Origin: Amycolatopsis sp. A133
Lineage (GTDB): Bacteria; Actinomycetota; Actinomycetes; Mycobacteriales; Pseudonocardiaceae
Assembly (NCBI RefSeq): GCF_031082405.1
Contig: NZ_JAVHJU010000009.1
Span: 124,001-188,000, forward strand
DNA length: 64,000 nucleotides
Direction of reading: 5' to 3'
Shown: positions 43,323 to 54,036 of the stretch, piece after piece
How positions within the stretch are numbered: position 1 is the stretch's first letter
Layout of the letters: every line of letters begins with the position of its first letter
Translations under genes and position numbers: made by a program
The notes under the pieces: model-generated
What the model was told of the DNA's origin: nothing
The model's database searches: none
The model's input: only the letters and a program-made list of their open reading frames with translations

Positions 43323-44156
43323 GTGGGCCGGATGACCAGCAGGCGGCGGGTGCTGCGCGTCCGCGACGGCGAGCACGTCACGCGGCCGGACACGCTGACC
43401 GTCGAAGAGCCCCTGGAGATCCGGGTCGCCGGTAAACCGCTGTCGATCACGATGCGGACCCCGGGCGACGACTTCGACCTGGCCGCGGGTTTCCTGGTCG
43501 GCGAAGGTGTCGTCCGCGCGGCCGCCGACATCCGGTCGATCCGCTACTGCGCCGGCGCCACGGCGGACGGCGGCAACACCTACAACGTCCTCGACGTCGT
43601 GCTCGCCGACGGCGTCGCCCCGCCGGACGCCTCGGTGGAGCGGAACTTCTACACGACGTCCTCGTGCGGGCTGTGCGGCAAGGCGAGCCTGGACGCCGTG
43701 CGCACGACGGTCACGTGGCCGGTCGACGACGACCCGTTCGCGACCGACCCGGCGACGCTGGCCGGGCTGCCGGACGAACTCCGTGCGGCACAACGGGTCT
43801 TCGACCGCACCGGCGGTCTCCACGCGGCCGGGTTGTTCGACGCCGACGGAAAGCTGCGGTGCCTGCGCGAAGACGTCGGACGGCACAACGCGGTGGACAA
43901 GGTGGTCGGCTGGGCGACCCGCGGCGGCACGCTGCCCCTGTCCGGGACGGCGCTGATGGTGAGCGGCCGGGCGTCGTTCGAGCTGGTGCAGAAGGCGGTG
44001 ATGGCCGGGATCCCGTTGCTGGCGGCGGTGTCCGCACCGTCGTCACTGGCGGTGGACCTGGCCGCCGAGCTGGGCCTGACCCTGGTCGGCTTCCTGCGCG
44101 GAACGTCGATGAACGTCTACACGCGACCGGACCGCCTGGGCCTTCAGCCGAGCTGA
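43323..44156 (+). CDS. fdhD: Formate dehydrogenase accessory sulfurtransferase FdhD
   Basis: 277 residues; GTG at 43323 follows the transporter stop by one base (ATG at 43332 also possible). FdhD hallmarks: [32 protein letters not shown], the CxxC motif [24 protein letters not shown] and [15 protein letters not shown]. FdhD moves sulfur from a cysteine desulfurase to the molybdenum cofactor of formate dehydrogenase, so it should serve the enzyme encoded at 57.5-62 kb. The 3' end overlaps the LysR gene by 13 bases. Confidence 0.93.
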   Translation: MGRMTSRRRVLRVRDGEHVTRPDTLTVEEPLEIRVAGKPLSITMRTPGDDFDLAAGFLVGEGVVRAAADIRSIRYCAGATADGGNTYNVLDVVLADGVAPPDASVERNFYTTSSCGLCGKASLDAVRTTVTWPVDDDPFATDPATLAGLPDELRAAQRVFDRTGGLHAAGLFDADGKLRCLREDVGRHNAVDKVVGWATRGGTLPLSGTALMVSGRASFELVQKAVMAGIPLLAAVSAPSSLAVDLAAELGLTLVGFLRGTSMNVYTRPDRLGLQPS

Positions 44157-45022
44157 GCGAGCACGGCGGCCACGGCGGGACCGGGATCGCCCCGGTGCAG
44201 GGCGGCGAGCTGCCACGTGACGGGTCGCTCGAACCGCCGCACGGTGAGCTCCGGAAACCGCGCGGCGGCGGAGGCAGGCAGAACGCAGGCGGCGAGCCCG
44301 GCCCGCACGAGCCCGGCAGCCACGGCGAGATCATCGACTTCCAGCGAGATCCGGCGGTGGGGGAAGGCGCGGTCGACGGCCTCACGGATCGCCCAGCCGG
44401 GTGGGAAGTCCACCAGGGAGAGGGCGGAGAGGTCGGCGGGGGCGGAGCGGGCGCCGCCGGGGGCGGTGGCGAGGACCAGCTCTTCCGCGGAGAGCGGGGT
44501 GATGACCGGTTCGGTCGCGGAGTCACCGAGTGCCGGCGCGGGTTCAGAGCCGGCGTGACCAAGGATTGCTGACCCGGCCGCGGAGTCACCGGACGACAAC
44601 GTCACTACCACATCCACACTGGACTCCCGCAACCGGTACCACCCCTCCTCCGCCCCCACCTGCCGGACCTCCACCGCCAAACCCGGGTGTGCGTGCCGCA
44701 GCCGGGTCAGCGTTCGGTGCAGGTCGGCCAGCAAGCCCGGGCACACGCCGAGCCGGACCCGGCCGTCCAACGGGGAGACCGCCGCCCGGGCGCGCTCCGC
44801 CGCCTCGAGCGCTGCCCGGGCCGCCGGGACGAACGCCTCGCCCGCCGGGGTCAAGACCACCCGGTGCGTCGTGCGGTGGAACAGCGGCGTGCCCAAGTCG
44901 CGCTCCAGGGCGCGGACCACCGTGGATACCGTCGACTGGACCGTTCGCAGGCGCTGGGCGGCCGCCGTGAACCCACCCTCCTCGGCGACCGCCACCACCA
45001 CCGCCAGCTGGCGCAGCTCCAT
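44144..45022 (-). CDS. LysR-family transcriptional regulator
   Basis: 292 residues. N-terminal [58 protein letters not shown]; the C-terminal effector domain has [17 protein letters not shown] and a long Gly/Ala/Ser insertion (~150-190). The ATG shares a base with the stop of the sucD-like gene (TGATG), so the regulator is translationally coupled to it rather than divergent from a target. Ligand unknown; an organic acid is plausible by context. Confidence 0.88.
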   Translation of the reverse strand: MELRQLAVVVAVAEEGGFTAAAQRLRTVQSTVSTVVRALERDLGTPLFHRTTHRVVLTPAGEAFVPAARAALEAAERARAAVSPLDGRVRLGVCPGLLADLHRTLTRLRHAHPGLAVEVRQVGAEEGWYRLRESSVDVVVTLSSGDSAAGSAILGHAGSEPAPALGDSATEPVITPLSAEELVLATAPGGARSAPADLSALSLVDFPPGWAIREAVDRAFPHRRISLEVDDLAVAAGLVRAGLAACVLPASAAARFPELTVRRFERPVTWQLAALHRGDPGPAVAAVLAQLG

Positions 45023-45903
45023 CAGCCGAGGATTTCGCGGGCCAGCGCCGCCGTCTCGCTCGGTGTGCGCCCGACCCGGATTCCCGCCGCCTCCAGCGCT
45101 TCCTTCTTCGCCGCCGCGGTGCCCGCCGAGCCGGAGACGATCGCGCCCGCGTGGCCCATCGTCTTGCCCTCCGGGGCGGTGAAACCGGCGACGTAGCCGA
45201 CCACCGGCTTCGACACGTTGGCGCGCACGAACTCCGCGGCCCGCTCCTCCGCGTCGCCGCCGATCTCGCCGATCAGCACGATCAAGTCCGTCTCGGGGTC
45301 CTTTTCGAACGCCTCCACCGCGTCGATGTGCGTCGTCCCGATGATCGGGTCGCCGCCGATCCCGACGCACGTCGAAAACCCGATGTCCCGCAGCTCGTGC
45401 ATGAGCTGGTACGTCAACGTGCCCGATTTCGACACCAGGCCGATCCGCCCCGGCCCGGTGATGTCGGCCGGGATGATCCCGGCGTTCGACTTGCCGGGGG
45501 AGATGATGCCCGGGCAGTTCGGCCCGATGATCCGCGTCCGCCCGCCCGCGGCGACGGCGTGCGCCCACAACCGCGCGCTGTCGTGCACCGGGACGCCTTC
45601 GGTGATCACCACCACCAGCCCGATCCCCGCGTCCACCGCCTCGATCACGGCGCCGGCGACGAACGGCGGCGGCACGAACAGGACGCAGACGTCCGCCCCC
45701 GTCGACGCCATCGAGTCCGCGACGCTGCCGAACACGGGCAACACCACCGGACCGATCTCCACCCGCTGCCCGGCCTTGCGCGGGTTCACCCCGCCCACGA
45801 CGTTCGTCCCGGCGGCCAGCATCCGGCGCGTGTGCTTCGCGCCTTCGGAACCGGTGATGCCGGAGACGACGACCCGGCTGTTCTCGTCCAGGAAGATGGC
45901 CAC
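45022..45903 (-). CDS. sucD: Succinyl-CoA ligase alpha subunit-like protein
   Basis: 293 residues of the CoA-binding/ligase family. CoA-binding Rossmann start [32 protein letters not shown], and the phospho-His loop [10 protein letters not shown] are intact. Together with the upstream beta subunit it forms a complete ADP-forming CoA ligase. Its location beside oxc/frc suggests a specialised copy that recharges CoA for oxalate activation. Confidence 0.88.
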   Translation of the reverse strand: MAIFLDENSRVVVSGITGSEGAKHTRRMLAAGTNVVGGVNPRKAGQRVEIGPVVLPVFGSVADSMASTGADVCVLFVPPPFVAGAVIEAVDAGIGLVVVITEGVPVHDSARLWAHAVAAGGRTRIIGPNCPGIISPGKSNAGIIPADITGPGRIGLVSKSGTLTYQLMHELRDIGFSTCVGIGGDPIIGTTHIDAVEAFEKDPETDLIVLIGEIGGDAEERAAEFVRANVSKPVVGYVAGFTAPEGKTMGHAGAIVSGSAGTAAAKKEALEAAGIRVGRTPSETAALAREILG

Positions 45904-45906
45904 GGT

Positions 45907-47052
45907 TCAAACCTCCGCGATCGCGAGCTTCGCCGCTTCGCGGGCGGCGTCGTCCATGGTGGCCACCACGGTGACCAGGGGGTGGCGGGCTTCGTCGAGG
46001 ATCCGCCTGCCTTCGGTGACGTTGTTGCCGTCGAGCCGGACCACCAGCGGCTTGCTCGCGCGGGAACCCAGGACCGCCAGCGACCGCACGATCCCGGTCG
46101 CCACGGCGTCGCAGGCGGTGATGCCGCCGAAGACGTTGACGAACACGCTGCGCACCTGCGGGTCGCCGAGGATGACGGTCAGCCCGGCCACCATCACCTC
46201 GGCCGACGCGCCGCCGCCGATGTCGAGGAAGTTCGCCGGCCCGCGCGCACCCACCTCCGCCGCGGCCGCCGCGACGACGTCCAAAGTGGACATGACGAGG
46301 CCGGCGCCGTTGCCGATCACGCCGATGTCGCCGTCGAGCTTGACGTAGTTCAGGCCCTTCGCCCGGGCCTCGCGCTCCAGCGGATCGCCGTCGGCGGGAT
46401 CGTCGTAGGACGAGCAGCGGCGGAAGGACGCGTTGTCGTCGAGGGTGATCTTGCCGTCCAGGGCCACGATCCCGGCCGACGTGCTCGCCAGCGGGTTGAC
46501 CTCGACGAGTGTGCAGTCTTCGGCGACGAACACCTCCCACAGCTTTTCGACGACCCCGGCGACTTCGGCGCGGACGTCGGCCGGGAAGGCCGCCGCGACG
46601 GCCGCGGCGTCGACGCCGTGCAAGGGGTTCACCGGCACGCGTACCAGCGCGTCCGGCCGGGACGCCGCCACCTCCTCGATCTCCATCCCGCCTTCGACCG
46701 ACGCCATGGCGAGGAACGTCCGCCCGGCGCGGTCGAGCAGGAAGGAAACGTAGTACTCGTCGGCGATTTCGCTCGCTTCGGTCACCATCACCCGGTGCAC
46801 GGTGTGGCCCTTGATGTTCATCCCGAGGATGTCGTCGGCGGCCTGCTCGGCGTCGTCGGCTGTATGCACGACGCGGACGCCGCCCGCCTTGCCGCGGCCG
46901 CCGGTCTTCACCTGCGCCTTCACCACGACCGGGCCGCCGAGGGCCGCCGCCGCGGAACGCGCCGAGGCCGGATCCGCCGCGACCCGGCCGCGGGGCACGG
47001 GTACGCCGTGTTTCTCGAAGAGATCGCGGGCTTCGTGTTCGAAGAGGTCCAT
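45907..47052 (-). CDS. sucC: Succinyl-CoA ligase beta subunit-like protein
   Basis: 381 residues from ATG at 47052 with AAAGGA upstream. ATP-grasp fold: [52 protein letters not shown], and [17 protein letters not shown]. It is separated by three bases from the alpha subunit gene and divergent from the oxc-frc operon across a 277-base region holding one GGTATGCA palindrome. Confidence 0.9.
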   Translation of the reverse strand: MDLFEHEARDLFEKHGVPVPRGRVAADPASARSAAAALGGPVVVKAQVKTGGRGKAGGVRVVHTADDAEQAADDILGMNIKGHTVHRVMVTEASEIADEYYVSFLLDRAGRTFLAMASVEGGMEIEEVAASRPDALVRVPVNPLHGVDAAAVAAAFPADVRAEVAGVVEKLWEVFVAEDCTLVEVNPLASTSAGIVALDGKITLDDNASFRRCSSYDDPADGDPLEREARAKGLNYVKLDGDIGVIGNGAGLVMSTLDVVAAAAAEVGARGPANFLDIGGGASAEVMVAGLTVILGDPQVRSVFVNVFGGITACDAVATGIVRSLAVLGSRASKPLVVRLDGNNVTEGRRILDEARHPLVTVVATMDDAAREAAKLAIAEV

Positions 47053-47203
47053 GCGGGGGCGTCCTTTCCGCGGCGGGGCAGGGCAAGGAAGTCCGCCGTG
47101 TCCGGGCAGGGAGCGGTGGTCCGCGGGGGCCGGTTTCGAGTCCGGAAAAACCTGCGGATGGCCCTGGACACGGGCTGCCAGAAGAGTGACTATATGCCTA
47201 CCC

Positions 47204-47218
47204 CATACGGTATGCAAT
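47204..47218. promoter_or_regulatory. Candidate GntR operator between sucC and oxc
   Basis: CATACGGTATG (47204-47214) is an odd palindrome and continues into GGTATGCAAT. Shared by both divergent operons. Confidence 0.65.
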
Positions 47219-47329
47219 CTACAGTCTGCCGCGAAGGGGCCGCTGACCTCGCAACTCAGCTGATGAAAGAAGAGGCGACACGCACCGCCGGACAAGAGAG
47301 ATCCGGTGGCGGACCAGAGGAGTTGAGCC

Positions 47330-49066
47330 ATGGCGCTGACCACGACCGGCACCACCGCGGGGGAGAGTGCCGCAGCGACGAACGGCGCCGAACCCGCGCC
47401 TGCGGGGATATCCGGCGGTCACCTGGTGGCCAAGGCGCTGAAGGCCGAAGGGGTCGACACGATCTTCACCCTGTGCGGCGGCCACATCATCGACATCTAC
47501 GACGGCTGCGTCGACGAAGGCATCGAGGTCATCGACGTCCGGCACGAACAGGTCGCGGCACACGCGGCCGACGGGTACGCCCGCATCACCGGCAAGCCCG
47601 GCTGCGCGGTCGTCACCGCCGGGCCGGGCACCACCGACGCCGTCACCGGGGTCGCGAACGCGCTGCGCGCGGAAAGCCCGATGCTGCTGATCGGCGGCCA
47701 GGGCGCGCTGACCCAGCACAAGATGGGGTCCCTGCAGGACCTCCCGCACGTGGACATGATGACGCCGATCACCAAGTTCGCCGCCACCGTCCCGCACACC
47801 GCCCGGGTCGCCGACCTCGTTTCCATGGCCTTCCGCGAGGCCTACGCCGGCGCGCCCGGGCCGTCCTTCCTGGAGATCCCGCGGGACGTCCTCGACGCGC
47901 GCGTCCCGCTCCACGACGCCCGGATCCCCGAAGCCGGCCGCTACCGCGCGTCCACGAAGAACGCGGGCGACCCGGCGGACGTCGAGAAGCTCGCCGACCT
48001 GCTGGTGCACGCGAAGAAGCCGGCCATCCTGCTCGGCAGCCAGGTATGGACCACCCGCGCCACCGGGCCGGCCACCGAACTGGTGCGCACGCTCAACATC
48101 CCGGCGTACATGAACGGCGCCGGCCGCGGCACGCTGCCGCCGGGCGACCCGCACCACTTCCAGCTCTCGCGCCGCTACGCCTTCGACAACGCCGACCTGA
48201 TCATCATCGTCGGCACCCCGTTCGACTTCCGGATGGGCTACGGCAAGCGGCTGTCGAAGGACGCCACCGTCGTCCAGATCGACCTCGACTACCGCACGGT
48301 CGGCAAGAACCGCGACATCGACCTCGGCATCGTCGGCGACGCCGGCCAGGTCCTCGCCGCCGTCGCGCAGGCCGCCACCGGGCGCACCGACAACGGCGCC
48401 GTCGGCCGCAAGGCCTGGCTCGAAGAACTCCAGGCCGTCGAGGAAAAGGCGAAGCAGAAGCGGCTGCCGCTGCAGCACTCCGACGCGAGCCCGATCCACC
48501 CGTACCGGCTGGTCCACGAGATCAACGAGTTCCTCACCGAGGACTCGATCTACATCGGCGACGGCGGTGACATCGTCACCTTCTCCGGCCAGGTCGTCCA
48601 GCCCAAGTCGCCCGGGCACTGGATGGACCCCGGCCCGCTCGGGACGCTCGGCGTCGGGATCCCGTTCGTCCTGGCCGCCAAGCACGCCCGGCCGGACGCC
48701 GACGTCGTCGCGCTCTTCGGCGACGGCGCCTTCAGCCTCACCGGCTGGGACTTCGAGACGCTGGTGCGGTTCAACTTGCCGTTCGTCGGCATCGTCGGCA
48801 ACAACTCGTCGATGAACCAGATCCGCTACGGCCAGGCCGCGAAGTACGGCCTGCCGCGCGAGCGCGTCGGCAACACCCTCGGCGACGTCCGCTACGACGA
48901 GTTCGCCCGGATGCTCGGCGGCCACGGCGAAGAGGTCCGCGACCCGGCCGACATCGGGCCGGCGCTGTTGCGGGCGCGGGAGTCCGGCAAGCCGTCGCTG
49001 ATCAACGTCTGGGTCGATCCCGACGTGTACGCCCCCGGAACCATGAACCAGACCATGTACAAGTGA
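47330..49066 (+). CDS. oxc: ThDP-dependent decarboxylase, probable oxalyl-CoA decarboxylase
   Basis: 578 residues with GAGGAG before the ATG. ThDP fold in three parts: PYR domain with the catalytic Glu in [19 protein letters not shown], a central domain, and the PP domain with the diphosphate/magnesium motif [15 protein letters not shown]...NNSSMNQ. The frame couples (GTGA) to formyl-CoA transferase, which predicts conversion of oxalyl-CoA to formyl-CoA. However, the sequence reads more like acetolactate synthase or 2-hydroxyacyl-CoA lyase than like Oxalobacter/E. coli Oxc (which has EGDSAFGFSGMEIET). The assignment therefore rests on context. Confidence 0.75.
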   Translation: MALTTTGTTAGESAAATNGAEPAPAGISGGHLVAKALKAEGVDTIFTLCGGHIIDIYDGCVDEGIEVIDVRHEQVAAHAADGYARITGKPGCAVVTAGPGTTDAVTGVANALRAESPMLLIGGQGALTQHKMGSLQDLPHVDMMTPITKFAATVPHTARVADLVSMAFREAYAGAPGPSFLEIPRDVLDARVPLHDARIPEAGRYRASTKNAGDPADVEKLADLLVHAKKPAILLGSQVWTTRATGPATELVRTLNIPAYMNGAGRGTLPPGDPHHFQLSRRYAFDNADLIIIVGTPFDFRMGYGKRLSKDATVVQIDLDYRTVGKNRDIDLGIVGDAGQVLAAVAQAATGRTDNGAVGRKAWLEELQAVEEKAKQKRLPLQHSDASPIHPYRLVHEINEFLTEDSIYIGDGGDIVTFSGQVVQPKSPGHWMDPGPLGTLGVGIPFVLAAKHARPDADVVALFGDGAFSLTGWDFETLVRFNLPFVGIVGNNSSMNQIRYGQAAKYGLPRERVGNTLGDVRYDEFARMLGGHGEEVRDPADIGPALLRARESGKPSLINVWVDPDVYAPGTMNQTMYK

Positions 49067-49080
49067 GCGGAGGCCAAGGC

Positions 49081-50310
49081 ATGGGCAAGGCACTGGAGGG
49101 CGTCCGCGTCCTCGACATGACGCACGTGCAGTCCGGTCCGTCGTCGACGCAGCTGCTCGCCTGGCTCGGCGCGGACGTCATCAAGCTCGAGACCCCCGGT
49201 CGCGGCGACATCACCCGCGGGCAGCTGCGCGACCTGCCCGGGGTGGACAGCCTCTACTTCACGATGCTGAACTCCAACAAGCGCAGCATCACGCTGAACA
49301 TGAAGAGCGCCGAGGGCAAGGAAGTCTTCGAAAAGCTCGTGTCCGGAGTGGACGTCCTGGTGGAGAACTTCGGCCCGGGTGTGGTCGACCGGTTCGGTTA
49401 CCCCTGGGAAAAGCTGGCCGCGCTCAACCCGCGGCTGGTCTACGCCTCCATCAAGGGCTTCGGTCCCGGCCGCTACGCCGACTTCAAGGCCTACGAAGTG
49501 GTGGCGCAGGCCATGGGCGGCGCGATGAGCACCACCGGCTTCGAGGACGGGCCGCCGACCGCGACCGGCGCGCAGATCGGCGACTCCGGTACCGGCATCC
49601 ACCTGGTGGCCGCCATCCTCGCCGCGCTGTACCAGCGGACCTCCACCGGCCGCGGCCAGCGCGTCCAGGTCGCCATGCAGGACGCCGTGCTCAACCTGTG
49701 CCGGGTCAAGCTGCGCGACCAGCAGCGGCTGGCGCACGGCCCGCTCGGCGAGTACCCGAACGACCAGTTCGGCGACGAGGTCCCGCGCTCGGGCAACGCC
49801 TCCGGCGGCGGTCAGCCCGGCTGGGCGGTGAAGTGCGCGCCCGGCGGGCCGAACGACTACATCTACGTGATCGTCCAGCCACCCGGCTGGGCCCCGCTCG
49901 CGCGGCTGATCGGCAAGGCCGAACTGGCCGACGACCCGGCGTGGGCCACCCCGGAGGTCCGGCTGTCCAAACTGGACAAGATGTTCGCGCTCGTCGAGGA
50001 GTGGACCGAGAAGCACACCAAGTGGGAAGTGATGGAGCAGCTCAACGCCTGCAACATCCCGTGCGGTCCCATCCTGTCCACCAAGGAGCTCATCGAGGAC
50101 GAGACGCTGGCCGAGCTCGGCTCGGTCGTCGAGGTCCCGCACCCCGAGCGCGGCACCTTCAAGACGGTCGGCTGCCCGCTCAAGCTGTCCGACTCGCCGG
50201 TGGAAATCGAACGGTCGCCGCTGCTCGGCGAGCACAACGACGAAGTACTGGGCGAACTCGGCTACAGCGAAGCGGAACTGGACAAGTTCCGCGCGGCAGG
50301 GGTGATCTGA
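49081..50310 (+). CDS. frc: Formyl-CoA:oxalate CoA-transferase
   Basis: 409 residues from ATG at 49081 (GGAGG eight bases upstream); GTG at 49063 would overlap the decarboxylase stop. The class III CoA-transferase sequence follows Frc closely: [59 protein letters not shown], the catalytic Asp in AQIGDSGTG, and [20 protein letters not shown]. It transfers CoA from formyl-CoA (or succinyl-CoA) to oxalate. Together with the preceding decarboxylase it forms the catalytic core of oxalate degradation. Confidence 0.95.
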   Translation: MGKALEGVRVLDMTHVQSGPSSTQLLAWLGADVIKLETPGRGDITRGQLRDLPGVDSLYFTMLNSNKRSITLNMKSAEGKEVFEKLVSGVDVLVENFGPGVVDRFGYPWEKLAALNPRLVYASIKGFGPGRYADFKAYEVVAQAMGGAMSTTGFEDGPPTATGAQIGDSGTGIHLVAAILAALYQRTSTGRGQRVQVAMQDAVLNLCRVKLRDQQRLAHGPLGEYPNDQFGDEVPRSGNASGGGQPGWAVKCAPGGPNDYIYVIVQPPGWAPLARLIGKAELADDPAWATPEVRLSKLDKMFALVEEWTEKHTKWEVMEQLNACNIPCGPILSTKELIEDETLAELGSVVEVPHPERGTFKTVGCPLKLSDSPVEIERSPLLGEHNDEVLGELGYSEAELDKFRAAGVI

Positions 50311-52437
50311 GTGGCGGATCGTGCGGCGGTCGAAAAGATCCTCGACCAGGCGGCGACCGAGGGGCGTTCGTCGCTGACCGCGCCCGAGGGGCGTGCGGTC
50401 TGCGAGGCATACGGTATCCCGACTCCGGCCGAGCGCCTGGCCGCCACGGCCGAGGAGGCCGTGGCCCACGCCGAAGCCATCGGGCTGCCGGTGGTGCTGA
50501 AGATCGTTTCGCCGGACATCCTGCACAAGACGGAGGCCGGCGGCGTCCTCGTCGGCCTGAAGGACGGCGAAGCGGTCAAGGCGGGCTTCGCGAAGATCCT
50601 GGAGAACGCGAAGGCGTACGACGCCGGCGCGCGGATCCTCGGTGTCCAGGTGCAGCAGATGCTCACCGAGGGCCAGGAGGTGATCATCGGCTCGGTCACC
50701 GACCCGACGTTCGGCAAGATCGTCGCGTTCGGTCTCGGCGGCGTGCTGGTGGAGGTGCTGAAGGACGTCACGTTCCGGCTCGCGCCGACGAGCACCGAGG
50801 AAGCGCTGTCGATGGTCGACGGTATCCAGGCAGCCGAGATCCTGCGTGGTGTCCGCGGATCGGATCCGGTCGACCGGGACGCCCTCGCCGCGGTCATCAC
50901 CGGGCTCGGGCAGCTGGTCGCCGACTTCCCGCAGCTGTCCGAAGTGGACCTCAACCCGGTGCTCGCGACGGCGGCCGGGGCCACCGCGGTCGACGTCCGG
51001 ATCCTGGTCGACCCGGCCGCGGCGAAGGAGCCGCAGCGGTTCACCCAGGAGGAGATCCTCGCCTCGATGAACCGGATCATGAAACCGGCCGCCGTCGCGG
51101 TGATCGGTGCGTCGGCCGAAGCCGGGAAGATCGGCAACTCGGTGATGAAGAACCTGGTCAACGGCGGTTACGCGGGGGAGATCCACCCGATCAACCCCAA
51201 GGCGGCCGAGATCCTCGACCGCAAGGCCTACCCGAGCATCACCGACGTCCCGGGCGACGTCGACGTCGCGGTGTTCGCGATCCCGGCGAAGTTCGTCCCC
51301 GCGGCACTGGAGGAAGCGGGCCGGAAGGGCGTGGCGGGCGCCATCCTCATCCCGTCCGGTTTCGGCGAGACCGGCAACATCGCGCTGCAGGACGAGGTCG
51401 TCGCGATCGCCCGCAAGCACGGCGTCCGCGTCCTCGGCCCCAACATCTACGGCTACTACTACACGCCGGAAAACCTGTCGGCGACGTTCTGCACGCCGTA
51501 CGACGTGAAGGGCGGCGTGGCCCTTTCGTCGCAGAGCGGCGGCATCGGCATGGCGATCCTCGGCTTCAGCCGGTCGGCGAAGATGGGCGTCTCCTCGATC
51601 GTCGGCGTCGGCAACAAGGCCGACATCGACGAGGACGACCTGCTCACCTTCTTCGAGCACGACGACAACACCGAGCTCATCGCCATGCACCTGGAGGACC
51701 TCAAGGACGGGCGGGCGTTCGCGGAGACGGCGAAGCGGGTTTCGCAGCATAAGCCGGTCGTGGTGCTCAAGGCCGGCCGGACGTCGCAGGGCGCGAAGGC
51801 GGCCAGTTCGCACACCGGCGCGCTGGCCGGCAACGACAAGGTCTACGACGACATCCTGCGCCAGAGCGGCGTGATCCGGGCTCCCGGGTTGAACGACCTG
51901 CTCGAGTACGCCCGCGGCATCCCGCTGCTGCCGGCGCCGAAGGGCGAGAACGTCGTCATCATCACCGGTGCCGGCGGCTCGGGGGTGCTGCTTTCGGACG
52001 CCTGCGTCGACAACGGGCTGGACCTGATGGACATCCCGCCGGACCTCGACGCGGCCTTCCGCGAGTTCATCCCGCCGTTCGGCGCGGCGGGCAACCCCGT
52101 CGACATCACCGGCGGCGAGCCGCCCTCGACCTACCGCAACACGATCGCGCTGGGTCTCGGGGACGACCGCATCCACGCCCTGATCCTGGGCTACTGGCAC
52201 ACCATCGTCACCCCGCCGATGGTGTTCGCGGAACTGGTCGTCGAGGTGGTCGAGGAGTACCGCGCCAAGGGCATCCACAAGCCCGTCGTGGCGTCGCTCT
52301 CCGGCGACGTCGAAGTCGAAGAGGCCAGCGACCACCTCTACGCCCACGGTGTCGTTGCCTACCCGTACACGACCGAGAAGCCCGTGGCCGTGCTCGGCGC
52401 GAAGTACCGCTGGGCTCGGGCCGCGGGCCTGCTCTGA
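50311..52437 (+). CDS. ADP-forming acyl-CoA synthetase (fused beta-alpha)
   Basis: 708 residues from a GTG immediately after the frc stop. N-terminal ATP-grasp domain (~1-235: AYGIPTPAERLA, LPVVLKIVSPDILHKTEAGGV) is followed by a CoA-binding domain (~255-385: VAVIGASAEAGKIGNSVMKNL) and ligase domain with the phospho-His in SSHTGALAG. This fused arrangement is that of acetate/acyl-CoA ligases making ATP from a CoA thioester. Within the oxc-frc operon, it may form oxalyl-CoA from oxalate or recover ATP from formyl-CoA. Substrate not determined. Confidence 0.85.
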   Translation: MADRAAVEKILDQAATEGRSSLTAPEGRAVCEAYGIPTPAERLAATAEEAVAHAEAIGLPVVLKIVSPDILHKTEAGGVLVGLKDGEAVKAGFAKILENAKAYDAGARILGVQVQQMLTEGQEVIIGSVTDPTFGKIVAFGLGGVLVEVLKDVTFRLAPTSTEEALSMVDGIQAAEILRGVRGSDPVDRDALAAVITGLGQLVADFPQLSEVDLNPVLATAAGATAVDVRILVDPAAAKEPQRFTQEEILASMNRIMKPAAVAVIGASAEAGKIGNSVMKNLVNGGYAGEIHPINPKAAEILDRKAYPSITDVPGDVDVAVFAIPAKFVPAALEEAGRKGVAGAILIPSGFGETGNIALQDEVVAIARKHGVRVLGPNIYGYYYTPENLSATFCTPYDVKGGVALSSQSGGIGMAILGFSRSAKMGVSSIVGVGNKADIDEDDLLTFFEHDDNTELIAMHLEDLKDGRAFAETAKRVSQHKPVVVLKAGRTSQGAKAASSHTGALAGNDKVYDDILRQSGVIRAPGLNDLLEYARGIPLLPAPKGENVVIITGAGGSGVLLSDACVDNGLDLMDIPPDLDAAFREFIPPFGAAGNPVDITGGEPPSTYRNTIALGLGDDRIHALILGYWHTIVTPPMVFAELVVEVVEEYRAKGIHKPVVASLSGDVEVEEASDHLYAHGVVAYPYTTEKPVAVLGAKYRWARAAGLL

Positions 52438-52525
52438 GCGTCCTCCACAGGGGCTGGCCCATCCACACGGAAAGGACGAAGATCCACCGCACGACGGCAG
52501 CAGAGGGACACGAGGTGCTCTTTGG

Positions 52526-52565
52526 GGGTCCGGGTGGCGAAGCCCCCGGCTCAGGGCGAAGCCCT
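52526..52565 (+). terminator. Tandem GC hairpins before the OFA transporter
   Basis: CCGGG/CCCGG arms around GGCGAAGCC (52530-52549) are followed by AGGGC-GAA-GCCCT (52553-52565), 35 bases upstream of the transporter start. Element of the kind scattered through actinobacterial intergenic DNA; may attenuate read-through from the synthetase gene. Confidence 0.5.
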
Positions 52566-52601
52566 GAATGTCCCAGTCAACGGTGACGAAAGAGAACTCT
52601 T

Positions 52602-53981
52602 ATGACCGCAGCCACGTACCAGGAGATCACTGACAAGAACGGAAGAGTCTACCGGGTCGGTGAGTCCGACCGGGACATCATGGGCCGGCCACGGTGGACG
52701 ATGGTCGTCCTGCCCTGGGTGGCCATGATGGCCATCAGCTCCTCGGAATACGCGTTCACCTCGGCCGAGGACACGCTGTCCTCGGCGCACGGCTGGCACG
52801 GCGCCCACATCTTCTGGCTGCTGGCCGTCTGGGTCTTCTTCCAGGCGGCGGTCGCCTTCCCGGCGGGCAAGATGCGGGAAAGCGGCCGGCTTCCGGCCAA
52901 GTCGGCGATGATGATCGGTGCGGTCGGGACGGTGCTCGGCTACCTGTCCCTGGCCTACGCGCCCAGCGTCTTCTGGGCGTACCTGGGCTTCGGCCTCTTC
53001 GGCGGCGGTGGGGCCGGCTTCGTCTACGCGACCTGCATCAACATGGTCGGCAAGTGGTACCCGGAGCGCAAGGGCGGGAAGACGGGCTTCGTCAACGGCG
53101 GCTTCGCCTACGGCTCGGTCCCGTTCATCTTCATCTTTACCAACTACCTGGACCTGGGCAACTACGGCACCATCCTGCCCGCCGTCGGGTTCTTCCTGGC
53201 GGTCGCGGTCGCGGTGAGCGGGTTCTTCTTCCGCGACCCGCCGAAGAACTGGTGGCCCGCCCACGTCGACCCGCTGAAGGTGTCCGACGACCCGCGCGTC
53301 CGCCGGTCGCTGGCGAAGAACCCGCCCGCGGTCAAGCAGTTCACCCCGCGGGAAGCGGTCAAGACCGGCATGCTGCCGCTGATGTGGTTCTGCCTGCTGT
53401 GCACGGCGGGGGTGAACATCTTCGGCATCTCCGCGCAGGTCCCGTTCGGCAAGGAGATGGGCTTCGCCGGCGGCATCGTCGCGCTGGCGATGAGCCTGAA
53501 GGCGGTCATCAACGGCGCCGGGCGCGGGGTCATCGGCTGGATCTCCGACCGCTACGGGCGGCGGCAGACGCTCTTGCTGGTCTGCGTGGTGCTCGGGCTG
53601 GCCCAGGTCGCGGTGTACCTGTCCGGCTCGATCGGCAGCATGCCGCTGTTCCTGCTGGCGTCGATGGTCTCCGGGTTCGGCGGCGGGGCGATCTTCCCGT
53701 TGTTCGCCGCGCTGACCGCCGACTACTTCGGGGAGAACAACAACGCCAGCAACTACGGCCTCGTCTACAGCTCGAAGCTCATCTCCGGGATCGTCGGTGC
53801 GGGTCTCGGCAAGGCGGTCATCGACGGGTGGGGCTACGGCCCGGCCTTCTACCTGGCGGCGGCCACGAGCCTGCTGGCGGCGGGGCTCGCGTTGTTCCTG
53901 CGCCAGCCCGGGCGCAAGCCCGGCGGGACGCGCGATCAGCTCGCCGAAACCGAGCTGATCGCCCGGCCCGCCACCGGCTGA
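52602..53981 (+). CDS. oxlT: Oxalate:formate antiporter (OFA family) MFS transporter
   Basis: 459 residues. N-terminal [19 protein letters not shown], about twelve membrane helices, FGGGGAGFVYATCINMVGKWYPERKGGKTGFVNGGFAYG and DYFGENNNASNYGLVYSSKLISGI are OFA-family landmarks. OxlT-type carriers exchange oxalate for formate across the membrane. C-terminal cytoplasmic tail ends DQLAETELIARPA. Paralogue of the next gene. Confidence 0.9.
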   Translation: MTAATYQEITDKNGRVYRVGESDRDIMGRPRWTMVVLPWVAMMAISSSEYAFTSAEDTLSSAHGWHGAHIFWLLAVWVFFQAAVAFPAGKMRESGRLPAKSAMMIGAVGTVLGYLSLAYAPSVFWAYLGFGLFGGGGAGFVYATCINMVGKWYPERKGGKTGFVNGGFAYGSVPFIFIFTNYLDLGNYGTILPAVGFFLAVAVAVSGFFFRDPPKNWWPAHVDPLKVSDDPRVRRSLAKNPPAVKQFTPREAVKTGMLPLMWFCLLCTAGVNIFGISAQVPFGKEMGFAGGIVALAMSLKAVINGAGRGVIGWISDRYGRRQTLLLVCVVLGLAQVAVYLSGSIGSMPLFLLASMVSGFGGGAIFPLFAALTADYFGENNNASNYGLVYSSKLISGIVGAGLGKAVIDGWGYGPAFYLAAATSLLAAGLALFLRQPGRKPGGTRDQLAETELIARPATG

Positions 53982-54036
53982 CGTCCGGTTGGGCAGCGAA
54001 GGAGACCCGAGCCGGCGCGGACGAAAGAGATCTTCG

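Noticed and set aside
48892..52347. 1151-codon minus-strand frame over frc and the acyl-CoA synthetase
   Set aside because: Antisense shadow; the + strand has strong Frc and ligase motifs.
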